Assembly (NCBI GenBank): GCA_028023455.1 | Contig: JAQFVV010000950.1 | Coordinates: forward strand, 23,184 to 87,183 | DNA: 64,000 nucleotides | Reading direction: 5' to 3' | Origin: Epiperipatus broadwayi | Lineage: Eukaryota > Onychophora > Udeonychophora > Euonychophora > Peripatidae | Shown: in pieces, positions 13,340 through 24,670 of the stretch | How positions within the stretch are numbered: position 1 is the first letter of the stretch | Layout: each line of letters opens with the position of its first letter | Position numbers and translations under genes: made by a program | The notes under the pieces: model-generated | What the model was told of the DNA's origin: nothing | The model's database searches: none | What the model saw: only the letters and a program-made list of their open reading frames with translations

Positions 13340-16300
13340 GTAAATAATAACTCTTAAAATATTGAATAAAATCTATTTTGCTCTTTAACAAAAAAAAAAA
13401 ACCTGATCAAGAGAGAGTTAAAAGTGCATATGTTAGTGTTTAATTAACGTAAATAAAATATATACATACCCTCAAACCAACATTTTTATTTGTTTTTTAA
13501 AATAATAAAAATAAAATCTTAATAATAAAAAAAAAAATTTCTAAAAGTGACATTAAATATATTTAAAGGAAAAAATAACATTTCTCAAAAATGGATTTAA
13601 AAAGCACTTTAATTAGTTGAACATATTCACTCATACGATGATATATGTAAACTTTAAACATAAACAATGATTTATAAGCATGCACATACTTGATGACATT
13701 ATAATCAGAATTATCCATGCTTTTCAAAAATAAACATAAATAAGGAATACACCTGTAAATATTTTTATTTTTTATATATATTTTAATGCATAGCAATCAG
13801 GCATACATATATTAAAATATATTAATATAATATCATTATTTTTCTAAAAGTAAAATAAATATCAAGAAATTGCCAATTGTTTTATTATTTTTTTATGTGT
13901 GCTAATGATCTAAGGTCATAAACTATTATTAAGAATTTTATTTATAAGGATAGAAACCTGGAGTTTTATTTTAAGATAAACAAAAGTATGTATTATTGGG
14001 AAAATTATATAAGTATGGAGAGTCTTTATATGATAATAGTAGCATATAATATCCACAAATAATTTTGTGAACAAATGGAATTATTGTCAATTTTTTAATA
14101 CGAAAATAAATTATTTTGGGGCTTTGAATTTCTTTCAATTTAATCATCATGACACAAACCAAGGCAATATATACGAGTCTTTGGGTCTTAAGGCTCTTTT
14201 ATTTTGTATATATATATTGTAACGATCCGGATGATGACATTAAAAGAAAAGGTAGCATCTAACTACAGTCAGACTTAGGGTCTTTGTGTGGGATGCTCAA
14301 TACTTATTTAATAACCTGTATATTTATACTTTACGTTTGTCTTCAATATAATAATATTAAATCGTGCTTTCACACTTCCAACGTAAAGCTATAACAACAA
14401 ATTGAAAACTATTTTTATTAAATGGCTGAAAGGATCATAACTGGTTATGAATATGAGAAGTACATCTTCTTGAAAGCGCTCAGCCATTTAATAATAATAG
14501 TTTTCAATTTGTTGTTATAGCTTTATGTTGGAAGTGTGAAAGCACGATTTAATATTATAATACTTATTTATTAAATTTAGATGCAATTTGGGTCATTCAT
14601 CTACATCTCATCCCTCTTTTGTTTCCGTTATGCCTCAGAGTTTGAGCTAAGGGAGAATTTTCCATTGACTCTATTAACAGGGATGTACCTATGCATATTA
14701 ATAATCAGATTGCCTTATCAAAGTTACTATTAATGAACTACATTTACCTAAAATCTCTAATAATTCGTTTGCTAATATACGTGTAAAATAATGCTGTGTG
14801 TATATATATAAGGCATTGGCTTTGTTGATGAATGCAAGAAACAGTTTAATAAACTAAAGAGACTATATTAATTCGACAAGTTATATAACATTTATTTTAT
14901 AAAAGAAAATGTGAAAACAATAATAAAAAAAATTGAATAATCCAATGTTTAGACAATATTTACAAATGTAGATTAAAAATAAATAAATGCCATGTAGTTT
15001 AAATGTCAGTGATAAATGTCCATCATTTCCACACCTTAATAATCTATAATTACCTATCCATACCCCAATGATAGATATTCATGTTGATGACACCATTATG
15101 TATAAAGTAACAATGATTTTAAAAAAAAGATTTAACAAAATTGCTTTAGTGTACTCTAATCCAACTCACTTAATTATATTTACATTTGACATATCTATAA
15201 GTTCATATCGTGGTCCGGTTCCAATGATTGAAGACTTATTTATCTGAAGACACCCCCCCCTCTTCAACAAGTTAAATGTAATTCTTAACATGATAGGAAA
15301 GTAAATTCATTTAGGGAATTAATCATTTGCACCGAATAAAATCTAAATAACAAGGGTTAGATGAACAAACAACAAATAACAAAATTCTATTCTGTCAATA
15401 TACATGAAAATTGATATTCTAAAAATGAAATTCTTACCTCAAATCTCAAGTAATATTGATTGTAGTAATGAATGAAGATCAAGTATTAAAGAAGAGGATT
15501 GAATCTAAATTTTATTATTAAAAAAATAATAATAATACCAACTAAATTTAACCTTCCCTTTCTGTTCCTCTAGTGCTCTCCTAAATCAAACTAATCCAAA
15601 AAATGTTGAATTGATGGATTTCACATTCCGAAGAATAAGAACAAAATAATAAACAAAAAGAAAATAATGTATACATAGATATTTGAAAACAAAAATTATA
15701 ACATATAATGAACATAATTCCATGAATCAATCAATTAAATTATATTTGGTGAATGTACAGGGTCCTTCACAGGTCATGACTCATATTTTAGGCAATTTCC
15801 TCCATGCTTTTGAATGGTGGATTCTGAATAACTCCGCTTTGATCTCACATTTTCCTCCAATCTTTGCATAGACATTCCTTGCTGAACAAAAATAATCTAT
15901 TAGGCAATTAAAATGAAAACAATATGGATATTTAGACTTCCATGGTTATCAAATTAATGATCCCACTGATGGCAATCAATTTCATTAGCCAAATAACATT
16001 GTATTGGTTCAATATATATATAAAAAATTTAATTAGTTACAGTTCACAGTAAATGAAAAAATAAAGACTTTTCATGCAGTCAACAATTGAATTATCCACT
16101 CATTTACTATGCTGACTATATATATAATTCTCCTTCTAAATTCAGCCTTGATTAAATGTTTTGCTTTAATTTCTCTCTAATTTTGTTTGGAAATTTAAAA
16201 CATCTTTCCGAGAATATATCCGATTACTCACATTAATTTGTTTACTTTATAGTAAAAGTCATTTTGCTTCATTAAATCTTATGCTAAATTTATGTTTATG

Positions 16301-16372
16301 CAATTAATACACTTGAACTAAAATCTCCATTCTGTATAGGGTTTGAAACCTCTGATTTAAAAAAGTTAGTTT
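13340..16372. repeat. 3.18-kb tandem unit, copy 3 (truncated)
   Basis: Third copy, sharing the copy 2 variants near 14778 and 15180. It matches copy 2 up to TTAGTTT and then diverges, so the last 150 or so bases of the unit are missing. No gene is recognised. Confidence 0.94.
14347..14562. repeat. Long palindrome in tandem unit 3
   Basis: Same palindrome as at 7981-8195, carried in the third tandem unit with both arms intact. Confidence 0.92.
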
Positions 16373-17022
16373 TTCATAGCAAACGTATAATATTGAAGAA
16401 GAAGCGGTTATAATTGCATTTTTTTTTATAGTCAGTGTCATTTCCATTTCTTTGTGTAAGAAGTATTTGATTTCCCTTTTACTTGCTGTGTGTGCCTATT
16501 GTGTATATATATATATATATATATATATTGTAACCGGACCCGCGTACAACCCTTTTATCACATCAGTTGTAACAATTTTCTGATGAGCATGCTGTAGGAA
16601 GGAACTATCAATTGACATTCCTAATGCAGATGTTAATGCCTCCTACAACAATATTTCCTGCTCATCAGAGGATGTAGTACCATAGAGACTGTGAACATCT
16701 AAACATTTATATGTTTGGTTTTCCAAACAGCGCCATTAGAGTTCCGTCTTACTACAACCTGACTGGCCTGGGTCTGGTTATGTCAGACATAGCTCAGGAA
16801 TGCATGAGATTCTCATGAACCAGTGCTATAATTGGTGAGTGATGCGATAAAACAAACAAAACTGAACAACTGGATAACCAATTTAATTTTTTGTAACAAA
16901 AAAAATTTATTAAATAACAATTAGTTTGCAATTTCTAACGAAATTCACTTCTATCCACATGATAACTCATTTTTATTTTACTTATAAAAGAGTTAGAAGC
17001 AGTTCTTTTTTTTTATCAATAG
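16373..17022. other. Gene-free stretch with (TA)n and a hairpin
   Basis: A (TA)n tract near 16504-16529 is followed at once by TGTAACCGG, the same arrangement as the LTR-like starts at 7853, 20372 and 45273. Between about 16578 and 16672 an imperfect hairpin is visible: CTGATGAGCA pairs with TGCTCATCAG, and CTGTAGGA with TCCTACA. The CTGATGAG here is not followed by a GAAA at the right place, so I do not call it a hammerhead. No ORF. Confidence 0.6.
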
Positions 17023-17645
17023 TTCATTTACAAATTCAATTATGAGAAAAAGCTTGGAAATAGTCAATTCAATAATAGTTCATTTTGAATTCATTTATTA
17101 GAAGAAGCTTGGAAACATTCTAATTCAACAATGGTTCATTTTGAATTCATTTATGAGAAAAAGCTTGGAAATACTCTAATTCAACAATAATTCATTTTGA
17201 ATCCATTTATGAGAAGAAGCTTGGAAATATTCTAATTCAACAATAATTCATTTTGAATCCATTTATGAGAAGAAGTTTGGAAATATTCTAATTTAACAAT
17301 AATTCATTTTGAATCCATTTATGAGAAGAAGCTTGGAAATATCTAATTCAACAATAGTTCATTTTGAATTCATTTATGAGAAGAAGCTTGGAAATATTCT
17401 AATTCAACAATAATTCATTTTGAATCCATTATGAGAAGAAGCTTGGAAATATTCTAATTCAACAATAGTTCATTTTGAATTCATTTATGAGAAGAAGCTT
17501 GGAAATATTCTAATTCAACAATAATTCATTTTGAATCCATTTATGAGAAGAAGTTTGGAAATATTCTAATTTATCAATAATTCATTTTGAATCCATTTAT
17601 GAGAAGAAGCTTGGAAATATTCTAATTCAACAATAGTTCATTTTG
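17023..17645. repeat. 56-bp tandem repeat array
   Basis: About eleven copies of a 56-bp unit containing GAGAAGAAGCTTGGAAATA and TTCATTTTGAATCCATTT. Copies differ at a few positions (for example TTGAATTC/TTGAATCC). No coding potential. Confidence 0.93.
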
Positions 17646-18690
17646 TTATTTTATGAATTATTACCGATTGGTAAACATTTAAACTCAGCGATTATTGGCT
17701 TGTGGCGTATTCATCATTTGGTAATTAAAGCATTTATAATTTAGTCAAATATAAAAGTATATTCTTATACATAAACTCTGTTACATTATAAGAAGCTTAG
17801 AAGCAGTCAAGTATTTATGATTTATAGAGCATTTCATTATTTTATGAATTATTACCGATTGGTAGACATTTGAACTCAGCAATTCTTGGTTTGTAGAGCA
17901 TTTATCATTTGATAATTGAGGCATTTATAATTTAGCCAAATATAAAAGTATATTCTTATACATAAACTCTGTTACATTATAAGAAGCTTAGAAGCAGTCA
18001 AGTATTTATGATTTATAGAGCATTTCATCATTTTATGAATTATTACCGATTGGTAGACATTTGAACTCAGCAATTCTTGGTTTGTAGAGCATTTATCATT
18101 TGATAATTGAGGCATTTATAATTTAGCCAAATATAAAAGTATATTCTTATACATAAACTCTGTAACATTATAAGAAGCTTAGAAGCAGTCAAGTATTTAT
18201 GATTTATAGAGCATTTCATCATTTTATGAATTATTACCGATTGGTAGACATTTGAACTCAGCAATTCTTGGTTTGTAGAGCATTTATCATTTGATAATTG
18301 AGGCATTTATAATTTAGCCAAATATAAAAGTATATTCTTATACATAAACTCTGTTACATTATGAGAAGCTTAGAAGCAGTCAAGTATTTATGATTTATAG
18401 AGCATTTCATCATTTTATGAATTATTACCGATTGGTAGACATTTGAACTCAGCAATTCTTGGTTTGTAGAGCATTTATCATTTGATAATTGAGGCATTTA
18501 TAATTTAGCCAAATATAAAAGTATATTCTTATACATAAACTCTGTTACATTATGAGAAGCTTAGAAGCAGTCAAGTATTTATGATTTATACAGCATTTCA
18601 TCATTTTATTAATTATTACCGATTGGTAGACATTTGAACTCAGCAATTCTTGGTTTGTAGAGCATTTATCATTTAGTAACTGAAGCATTT
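17646..18690. repeat. 191-bp tandem repeat array
   Basis: Six copies of a 191-bp unit. The marker CCGATTGGTA recurs at 17666, 17857, 18048, 18239, 18430 and 18621, exactly 191 bp apart. The first copy is the most diverged and the last one decays into the next array. The unit shares AGAAGCTTAGAAGCAGTCAA with the style of the preceding 56-bp array, which suggests a related origin. A 79-codon minus-strand frame arises only from the repeat. Confidence 0.95.
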
Positions 18691-18724
18691 CTAATTTATA
18701 TAGTAAATACGTCCAAATATTTTT

Positions 18725-18945
18725 ATAAATAAATTTGCGTGTAGCTATTTCATAACTTCACTTTATGACATATGATAAAGATGTTTTAATATTTTATAAA
18801 ACAAATTCTATGTAATTATTTCATAACTTCACTTTATAACGTATGATAAACATGTTTTAATATTTTATAAAAACAAATTCTATGTAATTATTTCATAACT
18901 TCACTTTATAACGTATGATAAAGACGTTTTAATATTTTATAACAT
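18725..18945. repeat. 72-bp tandem repeat, 3 copies
   Basis: Three copies of a 71-72 bp unit marked by TTTCATAACTTCACTTTA at 18748, 18819 and 18891. It is the third tandem array in a row, each with a different period. Confidence 0.88.
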
Positions 18946-19866
18946 AATTACCTTCCAGTTTTGCAGTCTAGTTTATTCAAAAGAAGGCGGGTTATTTCAT
19001 CGATGGAAAGTCATGGCACAGCGTGGAGAGAATGAAGCCGCTAAATTACCCCATTGACATTATAATTCTTCTAGCAAAGTTTCCTTTTTCCATTTTCACG
19101 TTTAGTTAAAGTTATATTTTAATTTGTCAAAAGAATTAAGTAATACACTTTTTTTTTTTTTAAAAAAAAAAATTCAATATGTTCTGCTTCTCTGTGTAAG
19201 ATGAAAGTTCTTTTTTTCTCACAACGTGCCTAATTTGAATACTGCCTCAGTTTAATTCAAGTATCTTTTTTCTTTCTTTTTAATGATTGGATAATTAATT
19301 TCTTTTTTTTTTATTGAGACAGAAAAAAAAAAAAAGTAAAATAAGACGATATAACATTTTATTCAAATTCATCAATCTCAAAATCAAAAATATGATTTTT
19401 TTAAAACAAATCAAAATTTATTGCGTTCCCAATTAGACTGAATCATGCTAGACGTTTTTAAATGGGGGGGGGGTCTTTTGAATATTTATATGAGGAACAG
19501 AATATCTGTTTCAATATATATATATATCATGATAATCAATTCATTACATTATGCATTATTTTATTCTTATCTTAAGTTGCTTGGTGAAATACTTGACCTT
19601 TGATCATTACTATGTCAGATTATTACAGTCTTCATCATCATTCTATCCTTGCTTGTGACATGTATAACATTTAACACAAGTTAAGTATTGTTATACATAT
19701 ATATTTGTACTAATTCTTTTAGTGGTTTAATCTTGCTTCTTCTAACAAATGGGATTTGCCTTATTTTACTACATATATATAAGATTTTGCCATATGTGAC
19801 TTATTACTCAGCTACTTAATGTAGTACTGATATATTATGCCTACATAGATATGTGCATTTATTTAC
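18946..19866. other. Gene-free AT-rich stretch
   Basis: Poly-T and poly-A runs, a G run near 19467-19474, and a short (TA)n near 19515. I see no gene, RNA or repeat family I can name. Confidence 0.6.
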
Positions 19867-20190
19867 TCAGAACCTTGGCCCTAACAAGGGTTTTGAACAT
19901 TCCATCATCAGATTTTCAATGAAATGGAACACTGAAGAGGTGTGAGTTGGAATAGTTTGAAGCCTGTTATTTAAAGTATGATGATTGGCTATCTTAATAT
20001 AAAGCTGAGCACTGATTATATATATGTAATCTAGACCAACTGATGATTGTTGGTTTAGCATGAAATACATATATTAGTGATTATTTATCTTTTCAACATG
20101 TGTGTGATCAGGTGAGTCAGCAATATGAGATGGCACTGAGAGTAGTGGGTCACTTGAAAGTCTGAGTTCGAATCCTACATACATTACATA
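19867..20190 (+). repeat. Hammerhead/tRNA-like short repeat, copy 1
   Basis: Shares with the repeats at 51562-51690 and 58018-58830 the ribozyme-like core and the following TTTTCAACATGTGT/TTTTCACATGT stretch; with the 58-kb copy it also shares the GGCTATCTTAATATAAA block before a (TA)n tract. Downstream, around 20110-20180, is a tRNA-like tail: CACTTGAAAGT resembles an anticodon arm and GAGTTCGAATCC is a good B box for RNA polymerase III. The pattern suggests a SINE-like or retrozyme-like element. A 67-codon minus frame here is not taken as real. Confidence 0.7.
20034..20082 (+). ncRNA. Hammerhead-like motif, family A copy 1
   Basis: Order: CCAA, CTGATGA, helix II TTGTTG-gtt-TAGCAT, GAAA, helix III ATA-ca-TAT, then A and TTAG. 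Helix II keeps pairing through G-U and U-A changes relative to the 51-kb copy (TGTTG/TAGCA against TGCTG/CAGCA). Helix III and the AUA site are in type I order. Helix I (TTAG/CCAA) has one mismatch, so this copy may be weak or inactive. Confidence 0.6.
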
Positions 20191-20344
20191 TATAAATGCA
20201 GGTTTAAGCCTGTACAATGTATTACTCAGATTTCACAAATAGTATGTTAGCAAAACTTATCACTTTAACCAGATATAAACATTGACCTGACATAATCTAA
20301 CAATATAGGCTGCTAAAGATTGGTGTGGATATGATTTTAAGTTA

Positions 20345-20371
20345 CCCTCACAATATATATATATATATATT
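20345..20371. repeat. (TA)n microsatellite
   Basis: Alternating AT tract ending exactly where TGTACCGGTCG begins. Confidence 0.85.
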
Positions 20372-23300
20372 GTACCGGTCGAAATCCACCACCACCACAA
20401 GTCAAATCGGATTCAAACTCAGGCGGTTCAAAACTGAATTCAAACCCAACCCAACAGCTCAGATAGCAGAAATCGGCGGCACAGTGCTATGCGCCAAGAA
20501 CTAGCTCAACGGTTGGTGATGACTAGAGACTCCTGAGTAACACTAATATCTAAGAATTTATATACTTTGAATAATTTTATAAATCAAATCATATGTATGT
20601 TCGGGTTGCCAACACAGACAGCGAGTATTAACATTTAAATAATTATAAAAAGAATGATGAACTAAGAAACCAAGTATGTTAGAAAATATTTAATAATAAT
20701 AATAATTTGTTTTGTTCAATAAAATATAGATTGCATTAGTTACCTCTAGTCTTTAAAAGAATTTATAAATATAATAAGAGTGGCGGTCCTTATCATATGC
20801 CAACAAGTATTACACAACATGGGATTCTATGTCTATGCCCCCAACGAGAAATATAAAGGCAGATAAAGGTATTCATTAAGAACGGAAATGATTGTTCTAA
20901 TTTTATTACGGTGGAATGTGAGATTTATTTTCACATTCGGAAATCTATTCATGAAGAGCAAAACGTATTTTAAGGCATAACTTTAATCTTGATTTGAAAA
21001 CTGATTTAAACTAAATAATATATTTGAGAATTTGTTCGACTTTAATTTAAATCGCTTCACAACGAATTACGAGCATGGAACGGGTTTTACCGGAACAAAA
21101 ATGCAACGGTACTGGCGGCTTACGAGGCAGAGAGTAAAATTGAAATACGATCGTAGTCGATGATCGAAGTCCTATGGCGGCTTGCATCTAACAAGTCTTA
21201 CGCCCTTTGACTAATGAATAGGAAAGGAAGTACTTTCTTCCTTGAGAAATTTAAATAAGAGAATATGATCACCGACCAGCCTAACGGAGCAGAAGATTGC
21301 CCTGCATCAGCAATGTTCGATGATGATGACTTGATAGTCATCGTTGAAAAATAAAACCCATGTAGAATGCTCTACGTGATGACTTGACCAATTAATTAAA
21401 GTCAAACGAGCTTTTATCGAAGTATTTTAAAACATTTATAAACTATATTAATTATGCCCTAATATCGTGCCCTTCCTGAATATTAATATAAAATAACAAA
21501 AGTGGAATTAAAATACATTTAACCCTTTATCGACCCTTTTGCAAAAACATTTTAAATATATATATATGGATAAATAAATCAATATTAGTGAAGCAAGAAA
21601 TAACATTTTAACATTACGTGAGTATATAAACACTTGTAACTTAGGAGCTGGGGACATAGGTGAAAAACGGAGCTAATAATTTATTATTAGCTAATTATAA
21701 AAATAGTAAACGTATAATATTTTCTTTCGACTCGATGATTAATAGAACTTATAAATTTAGTTCTAATGGGTGAGAATAACTATTTAAAATTTATATTATA
21801 TTATTTGCGTGAGGCAAATGGAATCAAGGAGCTCATCGAGTCGAAAGATTATTGGCATATAATTTTAAATACGACATTAATAAAGCACACAAATATATAT
21901 ATTAAATGAACTGCCAAGTAAGAAAAGAGAAAGTTTAAAGACTAGAGATTTAAAGAATTACGAGATAGATTTACAGTAGCATGAATAAAAGGTTTTATAA
22001 AAAATGTTACATTAAAGAATAAAGAGCTCTTAAATAGGAGAGTAAAATAAAGTTCGAACTGGCCAGAAAGTTTAATGTTCATTATAGAAATATATTACCC
22101 TTCCGTGCTTGTCCTTAAGTTACTCCTCCAAGTTGTTGAAAACGTAGGCACCATTGATTGATTACTGGAACAGCATTTTAGCAGCCTCCATAATTTTAGC
22201 AGAATGATCAGTCCGGAAAAGATTCAGCAGCTCCATTGAAGATTTCTAGGGACTTTAGGAACCGTAGCCAGATTCCTGATGTTCTAGCCCTCTATCATGA
22301 TGAAATACAATTTTTATACGCACAGAGTTCACTGCACTACTCTACAACAAAGCTAGCTTTTTTTTCCTGACTTTTCAGGGCTATATATACTGTTCACTGA
22401 TGCCTCCGGCTAGCGCTCATTTTATTATCAATGTGTTTTTTTTTATAATTAGTTGTTTTCAAATACATTCCTTCGATAAGGCTTTCAAACTAATTAGCTT
22501 GAATTTCTTCTCTAATTGAAAATGAATTCTTAAGATTTGAAAATGATTTAATTAGAAAAATGAATCCTTATCTTTTTCCAATTCCTAAAACTTTACTATT
22601 GTTTTTAAGAATTTTAAAGCTTATCGAAGGAATGTAGCTTTTAATCTATGAAACTTTACAAATTATTTAAAGGTGAAAAAAACAAGTATTCCCGACGCAA
22701 TGAAACTTTCGAACAATTATATATATTTAAACATTTATAAATATATATACGCACAATCCACGCAGTTATAATATATATAAATTCATGAATAATTCTAACA
22801 TGAATTTATTAATAGAAATGATTAGTTTAAATCTCAAATGAATTAATTTTAACACACATTTATAATAGTTTTTCTTTAAGGAAACTAGCGTGGACTGAAT
22901 GCATAAAGCCCCATTGCATCGGAAATTCAAAGTTAGTACAAGGGTTTGAAGTTGGCTACATGTGAAAGATCATGAAGCTAGGATCGAACTTAGATCCGAC
23001 TGCTTCATTTTTTTCCACTTCAAAAAAAAAAAATGAAAAAAAAATGTTTTTACTTATATTTGATACATTTATAAGTTTACCTGATTAATTGGTAGACTAT
23101 ACAAGTAATTAGTAACATACAAATATTGATATATTTTAACAAGGATACTAGTAATTCTCTATGTTGGATCCATTTGGTTTTTATTATTTATTTAGGCAAC
23201 TCACTCTCTGCTGTACTGACAATCATATTTGCTGACAAATTTATTTATATGGGCGCCAGTCAGCAATATGAGATTAATAGGACATGTGAAATAACCCATT

Positions 23301-23526
23301 GATCACCCAAACCATATATGATTGACATAATTTAGGATAGAACAATTTAATTGATGAATATTTATTATTTTAAAACTGACAACGTTTTAAACATAGTTCA
23401 ACTATTTCATTTCAAATAAGCATGAGGCTTTCACACACAAAAAAAATGTCAAAATTAATATTACACAAGAACTTTTATTTGATATCATTTTTAATCTTGC
23501 TAGCATAAGAGTGTGTAAACCATTGA
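20372..23526. other. Gene-free block with LTR-like start
   Basis: Begins TGTACCGGTCG straight after (TA)n. The sequence is richer in G+C for the first 1 kb and again near 21060-21330, as in the other LTR-like blocks of this window. A hairpin with a perfect 15-bp stem is formed by 21724-21738 (CTTTCGACTCGATGA) and 21833-21847. No ORF above 60 codons. It may be a long LTR or an ORF-less element; I could not find a matching second copy. Confidence 0.45.
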
Positions 23527-23757
23527 AGCATTTTGTCAACTGTATCTGGCTGCTCGGTGTTACACAAAAGGTCTTCACCTACTTTGAGGTTACTCTAGAA
23601 ATTATTGTCATTTAAGCATATTGTCACACTGCATCGGACTGCTTGACATATAATTCCCAGTCAGAAGGTCTTCACCTGCTTTGAGGTTACTCTAGAAATT
23701 GCTGTCATTAAAGCGTATTGTCCACTACATCGGACCACTTGACATGCAATTCCCACC
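23527..23757. repeat. 97-bp tandem repeat, about 2.3 copies
   Basis: GTCTTCACCT followed by TTTGAGGTTACTCTAGAAATT recurs 97 bp apart (23571 and 23668), with partial flanking copies. A looser duplication of roughly 130 bp follows at 23760-23990 (shared AATTCTTTTG and GATTTTGA blocks). Confidence 0.8.
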
Positions 23758-24132
23758 CCTGAAGAGATTATGGAGTATATATATATAATTCTTTTGGTCA
23801 AAATTAACGATTTTGAGTCAATTTTTTTTTAAAATAATATATATGTAAGATTTTTTTTTCCCCGGGTTTGTAGTAACTTATTTCCACTTCTAAGGAGATT
23901 GAGTATAGAGATAAAATTCTTTTGTTTAAAATTAATGATTTTGAATTAAATTTTTTTCGTGTTCCAAAATAATGTATATGTATAGATTTTTTTTTTCCTG
24001 AGTTTGAACGTCAATTAATTCCATACTCTGAATAGATTATTTTATTATATAAAAATTATTTATATAGATGCATAGTAGAATTTTAAGGGGATTTCTAATA
24101 TATGTTGTGTAAACTTTCTTGCTCACTGTGAC

Positions 24133-24155
24133 TGGCGCCCGAGGATGATTTGAAT
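24133..24155 (+). promoter_or_regulatory. Possible primer-binding site
   Basis: ACTGGCGCCCGAGG lies about 540 bp before the Gag start. LTR retroelements begin reverse transcription at a TGG(N) site complementary to a tRNA 3' end, and TGGCGCCCGA is the start of the familiar lysine-tRNA type site. The match after that is poor and no LTR end (CA) directly precedes it, so the call is tentative. Confidence 0.3.
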
Positions 24156-24670
24156 AAATGTCAAATCGTTCTCACATAAATTTTGTCATCAGGAGTAAAG
24201 AGAGAAAAAGGGGGGTCTATTATTTGTTTTATGTTTTATGAATTGGATTGAACGAGAAAGAGAATGAAATAAATGTAAGGTCAAATCAAATCTTAAAGGT
24301 TCGAAACTAGCACAGACGTGTAAATTAAATTATAATGAACCGTGGAAAATTTAAAAAAAAAAAAACAGCTGCAAGAGGCCAAGGGTGAGTTGTATTTTAT
24401 AATTTTTTTGTTATATATGTTAAATTTATTTCACTGTTAGTTAAATGTTGGGTGGGCATCAAGCGAATGTATAGCGAGAAGTTAGGTGTATAAATAGAGT
24501 TAGGCATAGGTGTTGAGATGAGTAGGAGACAGATCGTTTTCTTTGTGGAGTGCAGCAATTAGCCGAGTTAGGAAAGCAAACAAAAAAAACCAAGAAACTT
24601 TAGCAAAAACAAATTGAGCCATTAAAAAGAGAAAATTTTTTTTTGTTAGTATATTAAAACGTATATTAAA

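Noticed and set aside
7196-15871. Recurring small frames of 77, 63 and 62 codons in the 3.18-kb units
   Set aside because: They recur because the whole unit is repeated. There are no protein motifs and the surroundings are highly AT-rich.
16578-16672. Hammerhead ribozyme at CTGATGAG near 16579
   Set aside because: No helix II followed by GAAA at the right spacing; the CTGATGAGCA is instead one side of a plain hairpin with TGCTCATCAG.
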